Assembly: GCA_029718625.1 (NCBI GenBank)
Contig: CM056378.1
Coordinates: 60,473,027-60,537,026 of the forward strand
From: Synaphobranchus kaupii
Lineage: Eukaryota; Chordata; Actinopteri; Anguilliformes; Synaphobranchidae
Length of the DNA stretch: 64,000 nucleotides
Reading direction: 5' to 3'
The notes under the pieces: generated by a model
The model's input: only the letters and a program-made list of their open reading frames with translations
Databases searched by the model: none
Told to the model about the DNA's origin: nothing
Shown here: piece by piece, positions 56,000-64,000 of the stretch
Layout of the letters: every line of letters begins with the position of its first letter
Position numbering within the stretch: the stretch's first letter is position 1
Position numbers and translations under genes: made by a program

Positions 56000-56050
56000 T
56001 CCCTCTCTTGGAACGATAGGTGCATGCAGCTGCTAAGAGCCTATCGTTCC
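56000..56050 (-). ncRNA. Element 2 second PPT-like tract and stem-loop B
   Basis: TCCCTCTCTT at 56000-56009, then GGAACGATAGG (56010-56020) and CCTATCGTTCC (56040-56050), a perfect 11-bp stem with a 19-nt loop. Confidence 0.7.
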
Positions 56051-56928
56051 ATCATCATAACAACCACACATTTGGACATTATATCATTGTACAATGATAG
56101 CTGCATGAAAACAAGTGTCCTAATGGTTCACTAACCATCTTTAAAACAATTAGTCCATGTCCAGTTTACTAGTCCCATTGTGATGATCCGGTGTGGTGCA
56201 GACATTTTTTTTTTTTCTCACTGCTGTCATGGCACCTTGGTTCAGTCAATTCCTTCTCCAGTGTCAGGGTATCTGGACTGGCAAGGGAAGAGGCTCCCTG
56301 GACTTCCTTGGATAACATGCAGTGCTTATTCCCCTTAATGTTGTAACTGTGTGAGTGAAAGGCGGCCTAATTTGACAGTGTCTCTACCAATTCTGCACAG
56401 CGTGCGGGGGGCTCTGTCTCCTGTGACAGGCAACTGGACGATCCACAGGCGGAAAAGTGCGGTCAAGACCTCTCTACTGACGGGCGGGGAAGCACCTCTT
56501 TCCCTGTCGGAATCCGTTTTGGCTCCTTGAGCTCGGGTCCAGTTGGGTGGACTGCTGACGGCAGTCGCTTAGGCTAGCTTCCCGTGGCAGGGTATGGGTC
56601 CGGTTGCACTTGTGCCTCTGGGGGTCCTTCGGGGAGTGGCAGGAGAAGACTGTGGGACTTGAGGTTTTAGGCCTTATCACTCACAGCAACATGTGAAGAG
56701 GGGAACACTGCATGTTATAAGCACTTAGTCCATTCAGGGGAACCTTACGGACAGGATTTACTATCCACAAGATTGCCAGTCCAAATAATCACCTGAATAG
56801 GGCAGACTTGTCCACAAGTGCCCAGGAACAGCATTGGAGGGGGCACCTACACTTTAAAAAAGGGACTTAAAAACATGGGCATTGTCTTATGTTAAAAGGT
56901 GGTGGTAGGGATGTGGGGGGGGTGGTGA

Positions 56929-56952
56929 GGGGGGGGGGGGGGGGGGGGGGGG
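56929..56952. repeat. Poly-G tract ending unit B of element 2
   Basis: 24 G, the same length and place as 10601-10624. Confidence 0.85.
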
Positions 56953-57036
56953 CAGGGGCAGGCAGAGTGCCAGTTTTACCTCCTAGAACCCCAGTGTGGT
57001 TACTGGCAGTCCTTTGGCTGCGGAGGGCCACAGCGT

Positions 57037-58678
57037 TCAGCAAACCGGGATGACAGGAGGCATCCTGTCATCTTGCTTCTTCCGCACGTGGATGCCCCTT
57101 AACCACGCCCGTCTCATCTCTGTCCAGGGGTCTATGCCAGTTTTGGCTTTGGTTCCCTCTCTGGGCAGCTGGGCTGATCGTTGCTCGTAGGCATGCAGTC
57201 CATCACTGCTCTCCGAACACTTCTGATGTCGGAAAAGGGCTCTTGCACTCTCCCTGGATGACGTGTGTGTGCGAAGTTTGCAGGTGTGGCTCGGGGGTGG
57301 AGAGACGAGGGTGGGGGAAACTGTTGTGCTAAATTGGCTGCTTTCATCTTGCTTTGGATTGCAAGACAACACTCTGGCGGAGACTTTGAGGGCCAGAGGA
57401 GTCGTAAAACGGCCGGGGGTTGGCTTCCTGCTCCGTTTCTCCCGGGGTCTCTTTACAGCTCTGATAGGGGAGCGAGACTTTCGCAGAAGTCCCCCTATCT
57501 CCTCCATCACAGGAACTGTGGAAGTGGGGAGAGTCCACAGAGCACACCCCTTCTGTCTGTGAAGCAGACAGAGGTTCCCCGGATTCAGCAGGAGGGGAAG
57601 CAGCAGGAGGGGAAGAAAAGTCCACAAGGTGTGGGGTAGGGTCCTCGGCCTGGGTGGACTGGTCTGTGGGGGCTGACTCCACCTGTTGGGGTGCGTAGAC
57701 CTCTCCACCTGGCAGGGCTGATGGGCCTGTAGAAGCCGGTTCCGCGTCCTGCGGTTCAATGGTCTCCTCACCAGGCTGGGCTGCTGCGTCTGCAGTAGCA
57801 GGTTCTGCCCCCAGGGGTTCGACGGTCTCCTCACCAGGCTGGGCTGCTGTGTCTGCAGTAGCAGGTTCTGCCTCCAGGGGTTTGATAGTCTCCTCACCAG
57901 GCTGGGCTGCTGTGTCTGCAGTAGCAGCTTCTGCCTCCAGGGGTTTGACGGTCTCCTCACCTGGCTCAGCTGAGAGGACTGCAGCAGCGGATTCCACGTC
58001 CTGTGGGGTCACATCCTCTGTGGTGGCTGGTGTGATACAAGACACAGAGCTGTTTCCCCCAAATTCCTTCAGGGAAGGGGGGGCTCACCAGGGGGGCGGC
58101 TACATTGTCTGTGGAGGTCACAAAATCCACAGAATTGTCCAAGCCTGTAGGGGGTGGGGATGAGTCAATGGAGAGTGCTGTATTGTCCTCGGTGGGGGGT
58201 GGTGCCTGGGTTATGGCTGGAATGGCGCCATGCACTGCTCCTTCCAGCACAGCTTGGACTGCCACAGAAGAAACTGGTTTGGCAGTAACTCCTGACTTAG
58301 AGTGGTGCTTTTCCCAAGCCAGTTTCCACATTTGGTTTACCTCCTCCCATGCCTGTTTTGACCGCCAGAGGTAGAGAAAATGTTGTCTTTTCTCTAGGTA
58401 CGACCTTATCCCTTGACAATCCTGCGCTTGGTTTCATCACTATCTGGACAAATCAGATAGTCCCAAATACTCAGTCCACAGGTTTGTAAAGCGCCTCCTC
58501 CTTAAGCTGATCCATTGCCTTGAGCTGTTCTGCAAATTTTGGGCACTGGGCTATCAAATATTGCCGTTCTGATATCATGAGGATACCACTGCTGATCCAA
58601 CCTTGACTGGCCAGGGAATGCTGGTAGGCCAGCAGTGGAAGGGTAAATGAGGCATCTCTCTCTTTGTCTGGTATGCCA
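57037..58678 (-). pseudogene. Frameshifted gag-like gene of element 2
   Basis: Homologue of 10707-12026 starting at the ATG at 58678. The frame is broken near 58640, 58580 and 58480 in the N-terminal part, near 58080, and near 57530 by an extra G. It is longer than element 1: between the helical N-terminus and the repeats it has about 75 extra codons (DNSVDFVTSTDNVAAPLV, TTEDVTPQDVESAAAV), and it has four rather than three 21-residue PGEETVEPLEAEPATADTAA-type repeats. The CxxC pair is lost (HQKC). It shows that element 1 carries a deletion, not the ancestral form. Confidence 0.75.
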
Positions 58679-58819
58679 TAATAATATATATATATATAAT
58701 TTTTTTTCAAAATAAAATCAATCAATCTAAGACCAGTCGATTAGAAAAAGATTTGAACTTGTCTCAGAGTTTACCGCAGTTTACTCAATAGTAAAATTTA
58801 GTATGCTATCGGACAACCT

Positions 58820-58837
58820 ATCTCGGTGGGACCTCCA
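58820..58837 (-). promoter_or_regulatory. tRNA-Gln PBS of element 2
   Basis: Same 18 bases as 12161-12178, 4 nt from the 5' LTR. Confidence 0.85.
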
Positions 58838-58841
58838 ATTA

Positions 58842-59588
58842 TGTCGGGTAAGTGAGAACTAGGTAAAATGTGTATTATCTGAATCCAGCGGTTCCAACAG
58901 TCAATACCCTTGTTAAAACGTTCGGCACTCTGAATACTGAACACAAGCGATATTGCGTGCTAGAACCCCTCACTTAACCTACATTCAAAATAAGTTTTAC
59001 GTGATTTAATTTAATAATTATTATTAAAAATTACAATCATCAATTAAATCGCCAAATTCATTAATAAGTACGTCGAACAGTAACCTGGTGGATCAACCAA
59101 CAAGCCAAAACAAAGTCTAAATCAGGTCTTGAGATTAAGTAATTTTATTAAGCGAAAACAGTCAATTGGAATAATGAATTGGAAATCATACATTCACTAA
59201 GGAATGTAGGCTGACTACTTATAATTCACAAAAGTGAAGGCATTAAACCAGACATTAATTAGGAAATACCAGTAAAGAGAGAGATAAGCCAAAAATTGCC
59301 AAATTATTTACCCTCCAGCTGAACAGGAACAAAAGGAAACGCACGAGGAACCAAAAGAGAATGACTTCTTCACCAACAAACTCCAAACTGACTAACTTCT
59401 TTTTCTGCGGTACACTCATAAAATACCTCCACAGGAAGGACCATCCCTGTCCTGATTGGGTTAAGGTATGGGGGGAGGGGGGGAGAGGGGTCATTTATGA
59501 CAAAGACTGGCTTATCTTTGATGTTGGGGGGTGAGAGTGAGAGGGTGACAGAGATAGAGAGAAGGGGGGAAATATTAGATATCCTACA
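58842..59588 (-). repeat. Element 2 5' LTR
   Basis: 747 bp, differing from the 3' LTR of the element at more sites than the pair in element 1. Confidence 0.85.
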
Positions 59589-59590
59589 CA

Positions 59591-59766
59591 ACTTTTTAGC
59601 ATTTTTTTTACATATCATTCATTTATACAGCTGGATATATACTGAAGCGATTCAGGTTAAGTACCTTGCTCAGGGTACAACGGCAGTGTCCTACCTGGGA
59701 ATCGAACCTGCAACCTTTCGGTTACAAGGCCAGTTTCTTTACCATTATACTTCACTGCCGTCTAGT
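59591..59766 (-). mobile_element. tRNA-derived SINE (V-SINE-like)
   Basis: On the minus strand the head reads TTGTAACCGAAAGGTTGCAG and GGTTCGATTCCCAGG (pol III B box). The body ACACTGCCGTTGTACCCTGA and GGTACTTAACCTGAA is the central core I associate with V-SINE-type fish elements. The usual CTCTGGATAAGAGCGTCTGC tail is missing; the sequence instead runs into the LTR of element 2. Confidence 0.75.
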
Positions 59767-60325
59767 AGCATAGACTAGAGGCAATGTTCGGAGGCTATTG
59801 TAATTTTTTAAAGTGACTAACCATGAACCAGATATGTTTGGGGAATTGGTGGTTTATAAATCCGATCTCTTAAGAGATTACAGCTTATAGTAGGCTATCA
59901 TCAATTATTAATGTATTATCATAAATTCTTAATTTTCCTAGTAGGTAATTTTATGGTGACATTGTGTTATGTGTGAAAAGGATAAACTGAACAGACCTGA
60001 AGTGAAGAAATGAATGAAGACATAATAAAGAAATGTTGGCCGAGGCGAGCGTTGAAGGTTCGGTTTCCATAATGAGTCAGACATTAATTTTTTTTGTCGG
60101 CATTTGTGTGAGATTAAAATATGTAGCCAATGGCACAGTATTTATAGATTTCTTTTTTACATTAATGCAACAACGCAATGTTAACCAGATGATATTCTGC
60201 GTTAAAACCTTTTTCTTTGCTTGACAAATGGCCATGGGATACCTGTTCCCATAATGTTAGCTATTGCATAGCTAACTGCCCTGGGTGTCCAGTGACTGAA
60301 TAGTTTAAGTAACAGGCTCCAAGTG

Positions 60326-60505
60326 AACAGTTAATATAGTAAACATGTATTTGCCTTTGCAATAAAACATTCTTTTATAAGAGAGAAAACCAGAACATGT
60401 GTACACTGTTTTAATCCAAAATGAAATCACACTTCAGTATCAGACGGGGGATAGAACCCAGATCTGTCGCATGGTAAGGCTCGACGCTAACCACAAGATC
60501 AAATG
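60326..60505 (-). repeat. SINE-like unit with tRNA-like head (copy 1)
   Basis: The minus strand has an A-box-like TTGTGGTTAGCG and a B box GGTTCTATCCC (60448-60458), followed by a body ending CAAATACATGTTTAC..ATTAACTGTTC. The body (AACAGTTAATAT, TTTGCCT-TGCAATAAAA on the plus strand) recurs at 60636. Confidence 0.45.
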
Positions 60506-60635
60506 TGTACAGTCACGTGATATAGGCTATAGGCCATTCATGTCAATAACATTTGTTTCCATACTGGCTAACGTTATCTGAAGTGGTGTCATCTGACTTT
60601 CACCATTTCGCTGTAGTACAAGTGAAACTTTGAAC

Positions 60636-60815
60636 AGTTAATATTGGAAACGTCTTTTGCCTATGCAATAAAAATATGTTTGTTACTGTGAAAATAAGTC
60701 TAATAAATGAAAAATATAACAGTTTTTGTCGAAAATAAACTTGTGCCCTGTTGGGCTCGAACCCCCAATCCTCTGTGTGAGAGGCAGCAACTCCAACCAG
60801 TAGGCCACAGTAGCT
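60636..60815 (-). repeat. SINE-like unit with tRNA-like head (copy 2)
   Basis: The minus strand has GTGGCCTACTGGTTGGAG (A box) and GGTTCGAGCCC (B box, 60753-60763). The body matches copy 1 but the head is a different tRNA-like sequence. Confidence 0.45.
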
Positions 60816-61191
60816 TCATGGAAAACACTAAGCCGTATAGTGGTTTTTGTCTGTGATTCTGTGATGTATCCACATTAGATTGAAGTGTTTTTATTGGTCA
60901 ATAAGCTTGGAGAGCAGGTATGCGATGTTGTTATCCAATGGATAATTATTCTTTGAGGGTACGGAGGCAGGCAGGTAGTGCGGGAAAAATGGGAAGAAGA
61001 AGAATGAGAATAAAATAACCCAAGTTTGGGGCTTTATTGTGTGGATGTGTGGTTGAATACTGTGTATCTGAATACTGTGTGGTTACATGAGGTCAGAACA
61101 TACAGAAGTTCATGTTTTTAATGGCTGAGAGTCTGTGGTCATTGTGGTTACTTCTGTAGGAAACCCTGAAAAGTGACAAACTCTCGGTGCT

Positions 61192-61245
61192 GTATAGGTA
61201 TGGGGCATGCTCCGCCAAGCCGTAACTTGGCGGATGGCATACTTG
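61192..61245. repeat. Short inverted repeat
   Basis: CCGCCAAG and CTTGGCGG pair around a 6-base spacer near 61213-61234. No T-run or gene relation is visible. Confidence 0.5.
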
Positions 61246-61639
61246 CCATCCCAATATATCTATGCTTCAATACAGATCCTCTGAAAGCAATTCCTATGAC
61301 TGTATTTTCAAATATGTACATTATACATGTAAAACTGTAAAACTGATACCCTTCAGATGTAATTAACATTCAGAAATCACTTTTTCTTTCTTTTTTGGTA
61401 AATGTTTTGTTTGAAAAGGGAGATGTGTTTAATGTGCTGCATTTCAGGCTGAGGATTTGCAATAAATTACTTTGTTTACTTGTATTTTTTTTCCATTCTC
61501 TTTTAACATCTTATGTTTAGAAATAGACATCAAAATCTCAATAAACAAGTTGACATAGCCTAACTGTTGGTCCCACCAGCTAAATTACAAGGACCATGTA
61601 GGTAAGGTACTGGGGCTGCTTAACTATGTACAATGTGAT

Positions 61640-61828
61640 GAACTAACCTGGCATGGTCATCCAGCTTAACTTGCAAATCCACATTAGTTGGCCAGCTTAA
61701 CCAGCAAGATGTGGATTAGTTGACCAGCAAGACCATGCTGGTTGACCAGCTTCACCAGCAAGACCATGCTGGTCCACCAGCTAAACCAGCACTAACCAGC
61801 ATAAACCAGCTTGGACCAGCATGGAATT
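61640..61828. repeat. ACCAGC-rich minisatellite-like repeat
   Basis: Degenerate 8-12 bp units such as ACCAGCTT, ACCAGCAT and GACCATGCTGGT repeat across the region, a pattern common in fish genomes. Confidence 0.75.
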
Positions 61829-61837
61829 CAGCAGGGG

Positions 61838-62543
61838 ACACAGCCTTTTAACACATTTAGGGCTATTACAGACAGCTATTGTGGTAGTTACTGTAGCGTA
61901 ACGACTGTGAAAATGCACACAAAACAGGGCAATTGACACAATGGGGTGGTGAGAATATATTTGACAACAGTTACATAGTGTTTGAAACATTGAAATGTAT
62001 TAAATTAATAAAAATAAATAGGCTCAACTTTAAATGGATTCACTGATTATATTACACCAATTAGAGTATATGCAACTAACACATTAGTAGGCTACACAGG
62101 ATAATTACAACTTCAAGAATGTTCTGGACTAATAACGTCAGGCTAGTAAACTCGTGAAGAGAAGTGTAGCCTAAGTAACTAGTTAGGCGACTATACGGAC
62201 TCTATGCAATTTATAGTTAACATGTTTACACTGTATCACTTCACTAGTTAACTATACTGCTTTAATTGGCAACGCGTTAGGCTTAAAAGGCCACTAAAGG
62301 CTGACTAGTTGGCTGTGGTGCCACTAGTCGGCACTGTGGTGCAATTTATAAGATTTCTGGTGTAACATGTAGCCTGGAATAAAAGTGCAACTAGTGGCTC
62401 AAAATTCATGACTAGTAAGGTGCCAAACTGATATCAAAACGGTTTTGTTGCATGTTCACGGTCGTTAGATTACAGCTGACGACAGTAACTAGCCTACCAC
62501 AATAGCTGTCTGTAATAGCCCTAAATGTGTTAAAAGACTGTGT
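61838..62543. mobile_element. 706-bp palindromic-ended (TIR) element without transposase
   Basis: ACACAGCCTTTTAACACATT at 61838 and its inverse (AATGTGTTAAAAGACTGTGT) ending at 62543 start an inverted repeat of about 45 bp that continues through AGGGCTATTACAGACAGC and TATTGTGGTAG. Weaker similarity (AGTTACTGT, TAACGA) extends inward. No open frame of note lies inside, so this is a MITE. Flanking 8-mers match only half, so no target duplication is claimed. Confidence 0.75.
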
Positions 62544-63311
62544 AAATGAGGCCTATCATAGCCTAACATATAAATAATTAATGTGGGAATAGTATTCAAA
62601 TATGCAATTATTTAAAAGGGTATTTAATGTTATTTAATGCCCCGCTGTTGTAGCTAACTGAATTTGCTAATTTGCCATTTAAGATTGAAAAATGAAAATC
62701 TCAGAGACAAGGATTTGAACCGGCCACCTATGTATTACGAGGCAGACGCTGTACACACTAGACAAATGCACATGTCTATTAATACCTTTTAGCCTATTTT
62801 GAACGTGCAAGTTTTAATTATGATGCTCACGAGATCAAAATAAATTTTTTTTGCATGTCCCTTTAGGGGCTCCGTACATAATTCATTGAACAGTGACACA
62901 TTTTTCTGTAGAGCTGTTTTGCGGCGCCACAAACTTATCCACTCTGACCCTGCAACACATGCGCTCAGCACTGCCAGGAGTGTATTTTAGGAATCACTAG
63001 TTTGTATTGAAATTATTGGATATAGCTCGATAAAAGTATGGATTACGGGCGAACCGTTCATAGCCTTTAAACGTCCGCACTGCACCACCGTTGTGGCTAC
63101 TATCAAAGATACTGTGTCTGGCGGAGCCTGCTAGGAAAACGCAGCTTAACCCAACTGCACTCAATTCTCTCAAAATGAATAACAGCTAGGTTTCCATTTA
63201 GGAACTTACCATTCAGGTTTCTGAAATAGGAACAGTTCTGCCAAGTTGTCCAAGTTATTAATTCTGCAGTTGAAGTTTTTGAAATGTATTAAAAGTAGTC
63301 TACCTATAAAA
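62544..63311. other. No gene; one tRNA-like stretch at 62700-62768
   Basis: On the minus strand GGTTCAAATCC (62711-62721) is a B box and TCTAGTGTGTACAGCG is a weak A box. It may be a tRNA pseudogene or SINE head. Nothing else was recognised. Confidence 0.4.
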
Positions 63312-63609
63312 CAGGGGTGGGCAATTCCAGTCCTGGAGGGCCGGTGTGTATGCAGGTTTTTGTTCCCACCAATTACCCCAGCTAAATGAGCTAATTGGCT
63401 GTTTACACCAACACTGGTAGATTAGATCACATTAAAATGTTTCATATAGGGACACAAGAAATCTTCGACTGTCATTCATGCGCTTATTAAGAATTATAGC
63501 TAAAATGTCAGATGGCGTAAATATTAGGGCTAGTTAGGTAATTAAGGCCAGAAGTTGGCATGAAAACCAGAAACGGATACGGCCCTCGTTGCCCACCTCT
63601 GCTAGAAAA
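63304..63609. mobile_element. hAT-type MITE, 290 bp
   Basis: Starts CAGGGGTGGGCAATTCCAGT (63312) and ends TTGCCCACCTCTG (63601), so the ends CAGGGGTGGGCAA and CAGAGGTGGGCAA are inverted. The 8-mers CTATAAAA and CTAGAAAA flank it, 7 of 8 identical, as expected for an hAT target duplication. No transposase; mobilised in trans. Confidence 0.85.
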
Positions 63610-63835
63610 TCTCTTCACATCCTTAAATAAATTGTGACCATCATTTCACGTCACTTAACTTTGACTCCTTTCAAGTTGGAAATTCAACATAACCGCTGCA
63701 TTAGTAATAAATAACTGTACTCATGTTCACTTCTTGATGCACAAAATGGAGAAAGCGAGGGCAGTGAATAGGCTTGTTTGCTCGAACATGCAGGAAGGCA
63801 GTTGCGTAGGCTAATTGCACTAAATTGCCTGCAGG

Positions 63836-64000
63836 TGTCATGGTTTGTGACCTTTTTCCCTTGCGGTTGTGTTCCTCGGTCACCACTAGTGGGCGCTGCT
63901 TCGTTGGTGGAGTTTTGACTCCTTTCCTTCTTCTCACGAAGAAGTTCTCTTCAACGTTGCACAGCTGCACATGGTTGCCGGTGAGCTATTTAAGCCCATG
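63836..64000 (+). repeat. Possible LTR start, cut by window end
   Basis: Begins TGTCATGGTTTGTGACC and contains GAGCTATTTAAGCCC, a TATA-like promoter setting typical of fish LTRs. The other half is outside the window. Confidence 0.3.

Larger units (their letters stand above)
54223..59588 (-). mobile_element. Element 2: second copy of the gag-only LTR retrotransposon
   Basis: LTRs at 54223-54966 and 58842-59588 bound an interior with the same order as element 1: PPT, stem-loop and unit A, unit B, gag-like gene, PBS. The outside 4-mers differ (GGCT on the left, CAAC on the right), so there is no target duplication. The left side cuts into chromovirus pol and the right side abuts a SINE. The gag-like gene is frameshifted. 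This copy is older or recombined compared with element 1. Confidence 0.85.

Overview
This window looks like a piece of a ray-finned fish (teleost) genome. The base composition is that of a eukaryote. Spliced-looking exons, fish-type repeats (a V-SINE-like SINE, a DD34E Tc1/mariner, sushi-type chromoviruses, a Gmr1-type Ty3 element, an hAT MITE) and many short AACGTTAGCTAACGTTA-style motifs all point the same way. I cannot name the species. I found no convincing intact host protein-coding gene. Almost everything that can be annotated is mobile or satellite DNA, often nested or recombined, with one 500-base assembly gap at 52655-53154.

Layout. 1-7.7 kb: a 222-bp tandem repeat, a 232-codon coiled-coil ORF next to the 3' end of a LINE, and a probable solo LTR (4977-5733). 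7.7-15.1 kb: a minus-strand LTR retrotransposon (element 1, 7718-12944). It has a GACT target duplication and an exact tRNA-Gln primer-binding site, but codes only for one unfamiliar gag-like protein. Its right-hand part is tandemly duplicated (1783-bp unit). 15-24 kb: fragments of THAP-type DNA transposons, including a 907-bp element carrying 5' parts of a THAP gene and a YqaJ-type gene, plus a chromovirus solo LTR (19359-20921). 28.3-31.7 kb: a decayed Ty3-type element whose integrase lies upstream of reverse transcriptase (Gmr1 order). 37.6-39.1 kb: a dead Tc1/mariner. 39.7-47.1 kb: a complete, open-frame sushi-like chromovirus with 1.5-kb LTRs. 47.1-52.65 kb: about 30 copies of a 181-bp satellite arranged in a 12-monomer higher-order repeat of 2176 bp, running into the gap. 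53.2-54.2 kb: the pol end of a second chromovirus. 54.2-59.6 kb: a second, frame-broken copy of the gag-only LTR element (element 2). 59.6-64 kb: a SINE, three tRNA-like sequences, a palindromic-ended element, an hAT MITE and a possible LTR start.

How the parts work together. The intact chromovirus supplies gag, protease, RT, RNase H, integrase and a chromodomain. It shows a canonical -1 frameshift heptamer (C CCA AAA) in the gag/pol overlap and a 10-nt match between its PBS position and the predicted 5' end of its own RNA, the signature of Tf1/sushi-type self-priming. The gag-only elements must borrow RT and integrase from another element. The most unusual signal is inside them: a 1-kb unit is present twice, and each unit has a purine tract, a stem-loop with a 19-nt loop whose stem differs between the two units by three compensated base pairs, and a long C-tract (sense strand). 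This arrangement suggests a selected RNA structure beside the polypurine tract.
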